Shown: positions 51,931 through 62,960, numbered from the stretch's first letter. The stretch is 64,000 bases of DNA from Tridacna crocea (GCA_943736015.1 OX031069.1:17365235-17429234); one strand, 5' to 3'. Notes: generated from the sequence alone by a model not told the origin. Numbers and translations: made by a program.

Positions 51931-52264
51931 ACGGATGTTGGAATTTTCACACAATAGATATTAACTTGATAATCATGTACAGACTAGTCCTGCTTTAGTA
52001 AATGACCCTGAGTTTGAAAGCGTTTGAAAACATTGTTGGCAAAATGAGAAAACTTGAATGAAGACTATGTAGCCGTTTTCCTTTACGTAAATTTGTAAGT
52101 CTTATCTACATAATTATAAATATATCACTTCTCAGGCAAGTCCGTAATTTGAACCGTATTTCTTTTTTAAGCCGCACTTCCTGTCATTCCGAACAGACCC
52201 AAAATTTACTTGTCTGGTAACGTTTTAAATCCGCTTTTAATTGTTGAAGCAATTCATTTACATA
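51931..52264. other. Spacer with a MITE scrap
   Basis: CCTGAGTTTGAAAGCGTTTG and AAAACATTGTTGG near 52003-52045 are a forward MITE fragment. The rest is unassigned. Confidence 0.45.
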
Positions 52265-52612
52265 TGGCTTGCAACAGGCGAAAAGGGGCATTCGGACATT
52301 TGCGTAAAGTGTCGTCTCGGATCAGCCTGCGCAGTCCGCGCAGGCTAATCCGAGACGGCACTTTACGTCTACATTAGATGTTGTTCTTCACCAGACTGGT
52401 GCAAAACAGAAACTTACCTACAAACGGAAATTGTCGTTTCGGATTAGCCTGCGCGGACTGCACCAATCTCCGAGCAGAGTTGTCGTTCGTTACTACATGT
52501 ATATCACCATACATGAATGTGAATGATCCGGAGTGCAATCTTGAGAGTGGGACTGCACAGGCAGATCCGTGACGTCACTTTACGCCAATGTCCGAATTTC
52601 CCTTTTGGCGTG
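52265..52612. mobile_element. Palindromic MITE family G
   Basis: ATTCGGACATTTGCGTAAAG and its mirror CTTTACGCCAATGTCCGAAT bound the element. Inner blocks CAGCCTGCGCAGTCCGCGCA and ATCCGAGACGGCACTTTACG occur in both orientations. It is GC-richer than its surroundings. A second copy is at 61906. Confidence 0.78.
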
Positions 52613-52744
52613 TTGTAGGTCAGTTGTAGAAATGAGATATTCTATACATATACATTTCATACATGTATATATACGAAAGTGGCATTTATAGGCTACATCT
52701 TACTTGCACGTTTCCATGTATGGTTTGTATATGTGTTATTAGTG

Positions 52745-52972
52745 TTTCCCATTACCACACAATCCCTACTTTTGACACCCCTGAGAAAGAAGCCTTCGGA
52801 AAACATTGTGGGAAAAGGAGAAAATGCCGGTAACCAGCATTTTCTTCTTTTCCCACAATACTTTCTCCCCTTCTCAAAACAAATTTCAAATTTTCAGTCA
52901 CTTTTATTTTCTCGCCTGCGAATGCTTTTGATTTGGATAAGTCTAAAATTTTGTCGTCTGGTAATGAGTTAA
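52745..52972 (+). mobile_element. TTAA-MITE A
   Basis: Full copy. The left border is decayed (TTCCC) and the right TTAA is at 52969. Confidence 0.88.
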
Positions 52973-53039
52973 AAGTATTTCAGTTATATCACAGTGACAG
53001 TCTGTCTATTCATTCACGTGTAGGCCATGCACTGGCAAA

Positions 53040-53400
53040 ACCCAGTTGTCTGCGCATGTCATATTCTTCGAAGATTCGACTGTCTTATAATCGCGCATCA
53101 TTAGCCCCGAAAGCGGGCAGACTGTAAAATGACGCTCTTTAAAGTATTACTAATAGAAAATAGCTTTTATCAATACGTTTGAGGAGAAATGAGACCTGCG
53201 TTAGCTCCAGATTTCTCTAAACTGCCGATCATAGCTGAGTGAATTGCACTAGGTAGCTTTTTATTGAGTAAACGTTTATTTTAGTTTGAAATTCAAAGTA
53301 ACGGTTGTCGCGTAGGAAAGTGGTTCGGTTCCGTACCCAGGATGCCCAAATTAGATAGATGAGTATTTATAGAACGCCATCTAGCGCGAGATAATGGGCA
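53040..53400 (+). repeat. Dispersed repeat H
   Basis: Includes TCTTCGAAGATTCGACTGTC, TTAGCCCCGAAAGCGGGCAG and GCCATCTAGCGCGAGATAAT. Confidence 0.75.
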
Positions 53401-53559
53401 AAACCCAGCAAGTCATTACATAATTATGAATCTATAAAATCCATTCAATTGATCGAGTCTGGAGTTAGATTGGTCCTTTGCTTTGCAGAAAATTTACAAA
53501 CTGCAAAAATCGACCTTTATCAAAGTATGTCCAACGCCATTTTAAACATTATTTCAATT

Positions 53560-53845
53560 ATATCGCGGCGGTCAGTGCACCTATCTATGCTTTCCTAGAG
53601 TTTCGTTTAGTAGTACTAGTCACAATATTCTTCTTTAGCTACAAGCTGTTCTCCCATGAAATCATCATCGAAGTAAATATCAGTGATTAGAGAGAAATCA
53701 GTCCTGTCGCAATGACTCCCAGAATTCCTCGGAAAGAAGTTGGCCAAGCTGGAGATCGAACCTAGGACCTCCTGTTCTAAAGCCAGGATTTCGAACCAGC
53801 GAGCCCCTGTCCTGTACGTTACCAACTGTGCTACTGGGACTGGTC
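53560..53845 (-). mobile_element. tRNA-derived SINE (V-type body)
   Basis: In complement, AGTCCCAGTAGCACAGTTGG head, box B-like GGTTCGATCTCC, body AGTCATTGCGACAGGACTGA, and GGTGCACTGACCGCCGCGAT tail. Confidence 0.72.
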
Positions 53846-53895
53846 TACTTCACCTTGTACCACACGAAAAAAAACACCTGTACTGATGTACTTAT

Positions 53896-53970
53896 TGATG
53901 TACGGATGGCGTAGATCAAGTTCAGGCTGCACAAAACGTGCTGTCTGATCCTGAATCGACATAGTCCGCT
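53896..53970. mobile_element. Palindromic family F, diverged
   Basis: GTACGGATGGCGTAGATCAA mirrors TGAATCGACATAGTCCGCTAC around GGCTGCACAAAACGTGCTG. Confidence 0.65.
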
Positions 53971-54077
53971 ACCTGCACCTATTCTTCAGCCAAACCGGTT
54001 CTAGATGTAACGAAATATATATCTTTAGACCTTGGGAAAAAAGTCGAACTCACTTAGTTGGCAGCGAAAGAGGTAAC

Positions 54078-54136
54078 TCTAGCAAACGAAGAAGTTTTAG
54101 ACTTGCTCCAGTTCAAAGCCTTTGCAGACGACAAAA
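54078..54136 (-). mobile_element. TTAA-MITE A left-arm fragment
   Basis: Only CAAACGAAGAAGTTTTAGAC and GCAGACGACAAAACAA remain. Confidence 0.6.
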
Positions 54137-54210
54137 CAAGAAATATCTGTTTAAAAAAAAGATAGACGGCGTAAAAGGCACTGGGGTATGAACATTTAAA
54201 TTCGTTTGTA

Positions 54211-55101
54211 GTATAGGATAAATAGAGGATAATCAAGTGGTTATTTTTGATATGAAAAATATCTCACGAGGATGCGTCGTTAGGCGTTGAAAAAACGAGT
54301 GCGCAGCACGAGTTTTTTTAACGCCTTACGACGCATCCGAGTGAGATATTTTTCATATCAAAAATAACCACTTGATTATTCTATTTATTATACACTGTAT
54401 ACCTTATTAACATTATTATTTCTTATTTTTCGTTTGAAAGTCGAAATCAATACTTTGGATAGAGAGAAGGAATCAAGGACAAAGTGCGGATGAATACATA
54501 ATTTAAAAGAACAAAACGAGACTTCACAAAACTTACAATTAACACTATCTATAAGTGCTTAATGAAAAAAAGTAGTTCCTAAATTACGGCAGGAAGTGAA
54601 AGTGAAAGTTGATATCGTCACTAGTGATGATATCAAAATTTGTTACACTGGGAAATTCCAGGATTTCACTGCTAGGTATATAATAAATAGAGGATAATCA
54701 ACTGGTATTTTTCATATGAAAAATATCTCACGAGGATTCTTTGTTAGGCGTAGAAAAAACGTGAGCGCAGCCCGAGTTTTTTAACGCCTTACGACGCATC
54801 CGAGTGAGATATTTTTCATATCAAAAATAACCAGTTGACTATTCTATTTATTGTATACTTTATTAACCATTAATTTTAACTTTTCGTTTAAAAAGTCGAA
54901 ATCAATACTTTGGATAGAGACAAGATATCAGGGACATAGTGCGGATGAATACATAATTTAACACTATGTGTAAGTGCTAAATGAACAAAAATAGTTCCTA
55001 AATTACGGCAGGAAGTTAAAGTGAAAGTTGATATCGTCACTAGTGATGATATCAAAATTTACTACACTGGGAAATTCCAAGATTTCACTGCTAGGTATAT
55101 A
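54211..55101 (+). mobile_element. Palindromic element family U, two copies in tandem
   Basis: Unit 1 is 54211-54680 and unit 2 is 54681-55101. Each starts ATAAATAGAGGATAATCAA with a long palindrome (GATATGAAAAATATCTCACG mirrored, centre near GCGCAGC). Each ends with GTGAAAGTTGATATCGTCAC and GGATTTCACTGCTAGGTATA. The units are about 90 per cent alike by eye. Confidence 0.8.
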
Positions 55102-55170
55102 CGTGCTCGTAATAAAGACAAAATTATGAAAATAGTTCAGAAGGTAGTGTCTTGTAAAAGCAATACCCTA

Positions 55171-55396
55171 GTTCTCCCTTACCCAAACGTCTAATTTTGG
55201 ACTCTATATATTTCAGAAACATCTGCAGACAATAGATTCAAAACTATGCAAATGAACGTGAGCTCTCTGATGGGGCACAAAACATTGTGGGGAAAGGAGA
55301 AAATGCTGGTTACCAGCATTTTCTCCTTTTCCCACAATGTTTTCAAAAGCCTTCTTTTCCAGGGTCGTAAAAACAAGGGATTGTTTGGTAAAGATT
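55171..55396 (-). mobile_element. TTAA-MITE A
   Basis: Full reverse copy with decayed borders. The palindrome is near intact (GTGGGGAAAGG). Confidence 0.82.
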
Positions 55397-56384
55397 GGTT
55401 GTATTGCGGTTCAACTTACTCTTTGGAGTGACTTATTAGAAACCTAGTCTCTTTACTGACAACGCAATTAAGGCAAGACCTGTGAAATGGAAAACAGTTG
55501 TTTCCACTAAAATATCATCCTGCAAAATAAGCTATAATTAAAAATGAGTATTATAGAAGTACTTTCACCTTTTCATTTTTTTCCATTTTTTTTCCTTCTT
55601 TGAATTATCATTTATAAATCTAGAACCACTATATTCTCAATTCAAAAAGAGATAATTATTACCTCCCTTTTCAAAAAACTAACAAAAGTATAAAAAAATG
55701 ATTTCAAGATAGACATAAACGGAATATCTGACCTGTTAGAAATGTGCAAAAATATTATTTCTGCATAAATCCTCCTTTATCCTTATTTATCAACCAATTA
55801 GAATTTTCACCGGAAGAGTATTACACAGGTCTTACCTTAAAACCGATTGTTCCACTAGGTATAAATAGTTATTCTCGTTGCGCAATAACTCACCAACTTT
55901 AAGACATAATATTTTTGTCATAGTGAGAAGAAACGAAAGAATTTGTTTGACATACCCGTTTGCTTCTTGTACAATACTTGTAGAGCGGTAGCCTGTCATA
56001 GCACGTGAAGAATAGGTACCAAATCTCTTACACTAAACAAAATAGAAAACTCTCCGATACTCATTGCGATTAGTTTATCCATTGAGTAATTTTAAGGCAT
56101 GAACAACTTTATCCATTGTTGGTAAATTTTTTCTGTGACCTTGACTTTTTTGCGTAGTTAACATACAATTGGGCAATCACAAAATGAGTAACAAATCATT
56201 TCCTCTTAGTACTTGAAGTAGGTCAAGAAAAGAGATCATTCAGCTCGCTGAATATTTAAAGCTTTGCTTTCGGTCTAATACATTTCGTAGATTTTTTTTT
56301 CAACTTTTGACTTGTCTTTAAGTGATTGTAATTAGATCTAATTGATGAATGAAATATGTTTGAAATAACGGTTGTCGTTTTGAA
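55397..56384. other. AT-rich spacer, nothing recognised
   Basis: Nearly 1 kb without an exon-like frame, known repeat or RNA gene. Confidence 0.35.
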
Positions 56385-56735
56385 ACTTTATCTCCCGCTA
56401 GATGGCATTCTAAAAATACACATCAATCTAATTTGGCATCCTAGGTACAGATCTGGACTAACTTTCTACGTGACAACCGTTACTTTGCATTTTAAATTAA
56501 AATAAACGTTTACTCAATAAAACGCTACCTAGTATGATTCATTCAGCTGTGATAAGCTATTTAGAGAAATCTGGAGGCCTGATTTCTCCGCAAAAGTATT
56601 GGTAAAAGCCATTTTCTCAATGACTGCTTTATATCGCGTACTAATTCAATCTCCCAAATATTGGGGAAGGTGATGTGTCATAGGAGACAGGTCGAATCTT
56701 CGAAGAATATGACATGCGCAGCCCACGGTTTTGAA
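56385..56735 (-). repeat. Dispersed repeat H
   Basis: Inverted relative to the other two copies: TATCTCCCGCTAGATGGCAT through AATCTTCGAAGAATATGACA. A further scrap (GCAATCTAGCGGAAGATAAT) lies at about 56796-56815. Confidence 0.75.
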
Positions 56736-57175
56736 AAGTAGTCCCATTCTGTATAGAATATCCCAAAATTAGAAAGATGTTTATTTGAAGAATGCAATCT
56801 AGCGGAAGATAATGTTCAAAGATGTACATTAAAACAATTGTATTTGTGAAAACTATTTTTTTTTAAAGAAATTTGTTCCCAGCGCGAAAAACAGGCAAGA
56901 TTTTTGCACAGACGTGTTGTTCATAGCCTTTTGCTCCACTGCCATTGCTACTTATAAGCGGCGACTTTTAGTTTACATACCGCCTGTTACATTTATAGAT
57001 TACAGGATCGTGATGTGTCATTTAGCAGACAGGTCGAATACAAGCGCAAGATCTGCGTTCTTTTTTACTAAACTCTGGGCTGAATTTTAGTGATGTCATA
57101 CGACCATTACGGTATGTCAGCACCCGTCACAACTCGGTCGAGTCCGTACCTACGGATCATCTGATGTTGACTGGT

Positions 57176-57573
57176 ATTTCGGTAACAGACGAGTTCGGTA
57201 AATAGTGTAAATCGACTGGGTGTTTCGTTTTCACCTTCCATGTTTTACTTACTTCCAAGTTTAAGTCATAGCTGAGGTAGTAAATACGTCATCCGAGGCA
57301 TATTTCTATGGTTTCTCCTCTTAATCAGTCCTTTAAGTTTTAGAGAAATGTTGAAGTATTTTCTTTAAAGTAAACATTTCGACAGAAAAAAGTCATGTAT
57401 TGGGTTTGGAAAACGTCACGATTCATAAAAACTATATGATTGCCTTGTTTTCGAAACATGCAAATGATTTACTCATTGATTGCTGTTTATCGAGCCTGTT
57501 AACCGAAACATCCAATTGATTTACTATTGGATCCAATTTACCGAACTCGTCTAGTACCGAAACATCCGTAAAA
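57176..57573. repeat. Repeat N arms in inverted order
   Basis: GGTATTTCGGTAACAGACGA and TCGACTGGGTGTTTCG at the left face GTTAACCGAAACATCCAATT and AACTCGTCTAGTACCGAAAC at the right, about 260 bp apart. This could be the terminal repeats of one element. Confidence 0.55.
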
Positions 57574-58638
57574 AATCACCTGATCACCCGAAGTATGCCG
57601 AATGAACATGTCGGATGATGAACAGCACTGGGTTCTAACGTCGATGTATCTTACACTGTGTGACTTGATGAGTGAATGACTGTTTGACAGCGGATATTAC
57701 TTTTTTTTATCGGAAGGTAAAACATGGTTATTTCGTATATTCTACTCATGTTTACCTTATAATGCCAATGAAAACCACTGCTTTAAAATTATTCGCACAT
57801 GTGTCAATTCGTACTGGAGTTATTCCAGTCGGTTTCAAGAAGATTCGACCCCAAGAGCATTCGTCCAAAAGCCAACTTACGTCACGAATTTCTAGAAAAT
57901 TCGGCCCAAGTGATATTGCATCATTATAGATAGGATGTTTTCATGGATGTTATATTTTTTTTCAAACCATATGACACTCTTTTTTGATTCACCGCATCAA
58001 GTGTTTTGACGTCATATTGGTTTGCTCGAATGGCAGACGTTTCACTATTTAGACGTTTCCTACCAAAACGTTTCCATATTATATAGCCTTGAGTGTTCGT
58101 ATTCCATGATGATAAGGAAACAACGGGAAGAAATTAAGACTTGGGGACCAGAATATGAGCCAGAAATTAATTGCATTCATAAAAAAGTCATTTCTGGTCA
58201 CTTTCATATCAAAAGAATAACTTGGATAACTATTTTCATGTTCAATATGCAAAAATAAAGAATTACCCTTGGCCTTCCTGTGCAAAAATGGCGTAACCTA
58301 ATTCTGGTAGCTTGGTAGTATTTACAGCAGAAAGTTGATGATCTTTGCATTTCTTGAGAAGGAACACTACTTAACATCAAGAAAAAAGACGTGGAATTCT
58401 TTAACATGTGATAATTAGTTTATTTTCTGGTGTATTTGTCTGAAATTTGTGGACAATGAGACATTCGGATCTTGGTAAGGGTTGCGAACAGAAATAACAT
58501 ATAATCCACGAGGACAAGAGTGAAAAGTCTTGGTAGGAAACGTCTATCTATATAGTGAAATGTGTTGAATGTGAAACATCTTAGTAGTGACATGTCTGAC
58601 ATTCTGTTTGCTCTACCAGTTTGTAAGCTATTACAAAA
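57574..58638. other. Spacer upstream of ACLY, no gene supported
   Basis: Near 58030 and 58550, CAGACGTTTCACTATTTAGA and GGTAGGAAACGTCTATCTAT form inverted words about 500 bp apart. A 5' non-coding ACLY exon could lie here but cannot be recognised. Confidence 0.35.
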
Positions 58639-58865
58639 TTAACCCTTTACCACACAACAAAATTTAAGACCAGTCCAAATTAGAAGCATTTGCAGATGAC
58701 ATTTTCAATGTGGCTCAATGATGCTATTATTGTTGGATAGGGTGGAAAACATTGTGGCAAAAGGAGAAAATGCTGGTTACCAGCATTTTCTCCTTTTCCC
58801 ACAGTGTTTTCCAAAGGCTTCCTCTTCAGGGTCGTTAAAAGTAGGCTTTATCCGGTAAAGAGTCA
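58639..58865 (-). mobile_element. TTAA-MITE A
   Basis: Full reverse copy starting TTAACCCTTTACC. The right border has decayed to GTCAA. Confidence 0.88.
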
Positions 58866-58879
58866 ACTGTTGAAAGTAG

Positions 58880-59045
58880 CGTATAAACATTGTGGGAAAA
58901 GGAGAAATGCTGGTAACCAGCATTTTATCTTTTTCCCACAATGTTTTCTACCCTATCAATAATTTTATCAACAAGATTTAATTTGTTGTCTGCAGACGCT
59001 TTGAATTTGGTCCAGTCCAAAAATTTGTAATTTAGTAAAGATTGT
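58880..59045 (+). mobile_element. TTAA-MITE A, left-truncated
   Basis: Starts just before the palindrome (ATAAACATTGTGGG) and keeps the right arm. Confidence 0.8.
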
Positions 59046-59073
59046 ATACACACTTATACACTTTATTGAACTC

Positions 59074-59202
59074 TTAACTGATTTACAAAATTTTACACTA
59101 GTCCAATTTTTAAAGCATTTGCAGATGAAATAATAAATGACATAAGAATAGAAATTTGTTAAGGGAAGGGTGGAAGATATTGTTGGAAAAGGAAAAATGC
59201 TG
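59074..59202 (-). mobile_element. TTAA-MITE A, left half
   Basis: Reverse copy that stops at the palindrome centre (GCTGGTTACC). Unrelated sequence with GAGTCCC and GGACTC words follows. Confidence 0.75.
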
Positions 59203-59598
59203 GTTACCTGACCTTGTTTCCAGTATTGTCTCTTTTAATAATCTCAGTATGATTTCATCTAGTCTCAATAATGAGATGCTATCATATGGTGATTTCTTTT
59301 TCATATTTGACCATCTATCAGTGTTTCTTTTACATTTCAAGATGAATGAGTCCTTTACCATTGAATTCATACAATCAATGAGTCCCAGTATGTAAAAATT
59401 AAATAATTTCAAAATTTTTATGAGTCCCTGGCAATTTTTATGAATCCAGGACTCGGGACTCACAGGTAAAAAAATCACTGATCTATGTATTATGAGGTCC
59501 ATCGTAAAATTTTCATTATCAAAGATAGAGTGCTATTCTGACCGTGTTACTGATTTGCGAATAAAATAAGGAAATGAATAAATGATGTGTCTTTTCAG

Positions 59599-59765
59599 TT
59601 TAATACTGGACAAAAATGTCTGCCAAAGCCATATATGAAGCAAAAGGGAAGGAACTATTAAACCAGTATTTGAAAGGTAATTGTTTCAAGAACAAGTATG
59701 TGATCATAACAGAGGATGTCAACTGGCCACAACTGGAACAAGACAATCCATGGCTCCTTACACAG
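59599..59765 (+). CDS. ACLY: ATP-citrate synthase, first coding exon
   Basis: After a CTTTTCAG acceptor, 17 bases of 5' UTR precede ATG at 59616. The 50 codons begin MSAKAIYEAKGKELL and end EQDNPWLLTQ in phase 0 before GTAAAT. Human ACLY begins MSAKAISEQTGKELL and has LLQDHPWLLSQ at the same place, so identity is clear. The enzyme is cytosolic and makes acetyl-CoA and oxaloacetate from citrate, CoA and ATP, feeding lipid synthesis and protein acetylation. This is the start of the N-terminal citryl-CoA synthetase part. The acceptor upstream implies at least one 5' non-coding exon, which I could not place. Only about 90 residues of a protein of roughly 1,100 are in the window. Confidence 0.95.
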
Positions 59766-60155
59766 GTAAATTCAGAAACAAGGTGTATTGCCATGATAAA
59801 ATTTCAGGTTGATTGCTTGAATTGAAAGGCCCATGGAGAGCAGGGTTTTCCCTGGCCCCTTGTTTCTCTTGGAATTTTCTGAAGGCAAACTATCCAAGAT
59901 TCACTTTCTTTTTGTCTCTTACTTGGTGACTTTTCATTGACTCTGAGTATAGATTCATCCAGCTGTATATCATTCATCACTGTCATGTAATGCCTCATGC
60001 ACAAGCAATAATTCAACAAAGTTGTCTAACTTACATCCCTAGGGCAAAAAATGACTCTAGCTTGTTTCACATAATTATGTATATACATGAATATGTACTT
60101 GAAAACATCTTAATAGTTTCCCATACGGTTGCTTAAGATAGCGCTAGCAATTATT
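59766..60155. other. ACLY intron, nothing recognised
   Basis: Contains AGCAGGGTTTTCCCTGG (59832), a short palindrome resembling hAT-type ends, without a partner. Confidence 0.4.
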
Positions 60156-61431
60156 CAGGGCTCCCGCTGTTGATCGCCAGTGGCGCCAAATGCGAAAATT
60201 TAGAGAAAATGGCACCAAAAATGAAGCACTGGCGAATGTATTGGCGACAAGTAAATGTCATTAAACTATCCTCTGACATACACAGTATGTATCAAGTATA
60301 AAGGAAGCCTGCATAACTGTTTATCACACCTTATCAGGCTGGCATTCATTAACGGTCTTGTCTAAATTATACACCATAATTGCATACACACCACTGCTAA
60401 ACAATCAAATATCAATATTTCGTCACGCCCATTTGAGCACTCTATATCAAACCAATCAGTTATCAGATACAAGATTTAGTCGCCGCCCATAATTTGTAAA
60501 GCCACGCCTTCAGTATGCCTTACCTGGTTACCTGGTCTACATCCTTTCACTGGCTAGAAATTTATCGCGTGTATTTACCGATGTTGTTAATGAAAAACAT
60601 GATAATGGTATTGATCTGCTTATCTAGCGTAAAAATGACAGATCTTGGATCAAATTGCTACATATACCGAAAATTTTATGCACAATAATGCCGAAAACAA
60701 TTTCTGAAAATTAACTGATATGAAAAAATGGATTGTCGAAAAAGCGTGAAAACCCATGACACAACAACATGTCAGTTTGACATTGTCCGATCAAAAGCAT
60801 TTCAGACTGTCTGTAGCTTTGATGATGACTTAAAATAGCAAGTTTACACAAATATATGTATAAAACTCTAAAGTAGGTGCTAAAATATGTCTTATAATGA
60901 GGAAAAACACGGATGATTTTATGATGTGAAAATGCTGAATGATTGGGGGGGGATTACATTTCATAGACCACTTTGTCTTAGTGACAGCACAGGAACAAGT
61001 TACTATATAGGACACTCATACTGAGAGAAAAGACCAGAATAAAAGGACCTTTTAAAAAATTAAAGTATTTTCAGGATAAAAGAAATGATGTGGTAACCCT
61101 TCACCACACAATCCCAAATTTCATCCTGAATTTCTTAAAAACTAATGGAATTCTAACAGATTGGCAGTCATAGAATTAAGGAGCTGTATTACTTTTAAAA
61201 TACAAATTCTATGTCCCTGCAGCTCAAAGCCTTGAAACCATTGGGGAAAAAGAAACATAAGTAAGCTTGTACAGCACTATTAAGCAATGTATTTAGAAGC
61301 TTTAGCATTGGCCAATAAACTGAAGTATCTAAAGCACTATGTGGCTACTTCAGTTGGCTCCTACTGGCCCCAATTTTTATGAAGTGGCGAATTTGATGGC
61401 GCAAAAATTAGAACTTGCAGGGGAAGCCCTG
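60156..61431. mobile_element. Possible non-autonomous hAT-like element in an ACLY intron
   Basis: The left end CAGGGCTCCCGCTG and right end GGGGAAGCCCTG are inverted. Both are followed inward by paired subterminal words (CGCCAGTGGCGCCAAATGCG on the left; GAAGTGGCGAATTTGATGGC on the right). The 1.28-kb interior has no ORF. CAGGG...CCCTG ends are typical of hAT elements, but I see no clear 8-bp target duplication. Confidence 0.5.
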
Positions 61432-61520
61432 TTATTTAAGAGCTATGTTCAATGTAGTTCCATAGGCAAACTTGATCCAAGCTTGTTTTACATATACGAT
61501 GTACGTGTACTTGATCCCAC

Positions 61521-61724
61521 TTAATCCCAAAGTCCCCGAGAAGAAAGCCCTTTTAAAACCTGGTTGGAAAAAAAGAAAATGCTGGAAACCAGCATTTTCT
61601 CCTTTTCCCGCAATGTAATCTTACCTATCGAGCAGAAATCAACATTTAAGCAACATGAAGTATATCTTCTGCAAATGCTTTCACTTTTGACTACCCTAAA
61701 ATTTTGTTGTTTGGTAAATAGTTG
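61521..61724 (+). mobile_element. TTAA-MITE A, left end lost
   Basis: Starts near TTAATCCCAAAG. The palindrome centre reads GCTGGAAACCAGC and the right border has decayed to GTTGA. Confidence 0.78.
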
Positions 61725-61789
61725 AGGCCAATAAGCTTTGGTCATGGCCATGGAAATATCTTATTTTCTGAAACTACCTTTAAATTTTA

Positions 61790-62235
61790 AGCTTGCATGA
61801 GAACAAAGTCTCAAGGTGAGCTTTTGTGTTCATGCTGAGTCCGATTAACGTCATAGGTTGTCTGTCTTATGTGTGTGGTCATTGACTTTGAGGCCAAATT
61901 GGCGTGCAACACTTGAAAAGGTGCATTCGGACATTTGCGTAAAGTTTCGTCTTGGATCAGCCTACGCAGTCCGCGCAGGCTAATCCGAGACGGCACTTTC
62001 CGTTTTAATGATATTTTCTGTTTTGCGCATGTCTACTGTAGCACAAAACCCAATGTAGACATAAAGTGCCGTCTCGGATTAGCCTGTGCAGAGTGCGCAG
62101 GCTGATCCAAGACAACACTTTACGCAAATGTCCGAATGCGCCTTTTCGTGTGTTGCAAGCCAATTTTCAATCTGCTACCCACAAAAATTGATCATAATAT
62201 TTGTCTCAATAATTTCTCAAATAAGCCAGAAAACA
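61790..62235 (+). mobile_element. Family C fragment carrying a nested family G element
   Basis: A decayed 5' end AGCTTGCATGAGAACAAAGT and GTGAGCTT at 61790 is followed after the insert by core words CAATCTGCTACCCACAAAAA and ATATTTGTCTCAATAATTTC. No 3' hairpin remains. Confidence 0.6.
61906..62158. mobile_element. Palindromic MITE family G
   Basis: GCAACACTTGAAAAGGTGCA at the left mirrors GCGCCTTTTCGTGTGTTGC at the right, with the CAGCCTACGCAGTCCGCGCA block inverted between the arms. The terminal repeats are about 100 bp. Confidence 0.85.
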
Positions 62236-62258
62236 TTTTTGGGTAAAATTGCTGTCAA

Positions 62259-62403
62259 TGAAATTGTTTCAAATAAAAATGTCTACTGTCCTCATTGTAC
62301 TCAACGTTGAAATTGTTTCAAATAAAAATGTCTACTGTCCTCATTGTACTCAACGTTGAAATTGTTTCAAATAAAAATGTCTACTGTCCTCATTGTACTC
62401 AAC
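62259..62403 (+). repeat. 49-bp x 3 minisatellite next to the ACLY acceptor
   Basis: Three near-identical copies of a 49-bp unit (GAAATTGTTTCAAATAAAAA and onward, ending CATTGTACTCAAC) end 12 bp before the ACLY acceptor, so the last copy lies in the polypyrimidine and branch-point zone. Confidence 0.92.
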
Positions 62404-62415
62404 TACCCTTTCCAG

Positions 62416-62538
62416 CAATTGGTGGTGAAACCTGACCAGCTGATTAAGAGGCGTGGAAAGTTGGGACTTATCAAGGCTGGAGCTGACTTGAATGAAGTTA
62501 AAGAATGGCTGTCACACAAAGTTGGCAAAGACTTCAAG
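62416..62538 (+). CDS. ACLY: ATP-citrate synthase, second coding exon
   Basis: The acceptor TTTCCAG ends at 62415 and a GTAACT donor starts at 62539. The 41 codons begin QLVVKPDQLIKRRGKLGL and end HKVGKDFK, in phase 0 at both ends. Human ACLY has NLVVKPDQLIKRRGKLGL directly after LLSQ. The K-P-D-Q-L-I-K-R-R-G-K-L-G block belongs to the ATP-grasp-like part of the enzyme. A 49-bp minisatellite runs right up to the acceptor, and a SINE with a MITE inserted in it lies in the next intron. No further ACLY exon was recognised before the window ends. Confidence 0.95.
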
Positions 62539-62579
62539 GTAACTTTAGGATACCGGTACTTTATTTTTAGTGTAAGAGT

Positions 62580-62960
62580 TTTAAGTCTTACAAACATGAA
62601 AGTTTGCAACAAATGCATAGCTCAAATACAAAGCGCACATGGCAGGATTCGAACTCACGCAGAAAGATTCTTGATTTTCTAGCTTTAACCCATTACCACA
62701 CAATCCCTACTTTTGACGCCCCTGAGAAAGAAGCCTTTTGAAAACACTGGGGGGAAAGGAGAAAATGCTGGTAACCAGCATTTTCTCCTTTTCCCACAGT
62801 GTTTTCTACCCTTTCCAGAACAAATTTCAATTTTTCAGTCACCGTTATTTTGTCGTCTGCAAATGCTTTCAGTTTGGACCAGTCTAAATTTTTCTTGTGT
62901 GGTAAAGAGTTAAAAAGACCAACACCATAACCACTGAGCCAAAGAGAATTCTCCCCAACA
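62580..62960 (-). mobile_element. tRNA-derived SINE split by a MITE
   Basis: In complement, box A-like GGCTCAGTGGTTATGG lies right of the MITE and box B-like GAGTTCGAATCCTG left of it. The MITE at 62685 therefore sits between the two promoter boxes. Confidence 0.72.
62685..62913 (+). mobile_element. TTAA-MITE A inside a SINE
   Basis: Full copy with TTAA at 62685 and 62910. The split SINE head shows the inserted length directly. Confidence 0.93.

Noticed and set aside
59110-59502. A 130-codon minus-strand frame upstream of ACLY
   Set aside because: Its C-terminal part is MITE sequence and the rest shows GAGTCCC/GGACTC repeats. No homologue was recognised.
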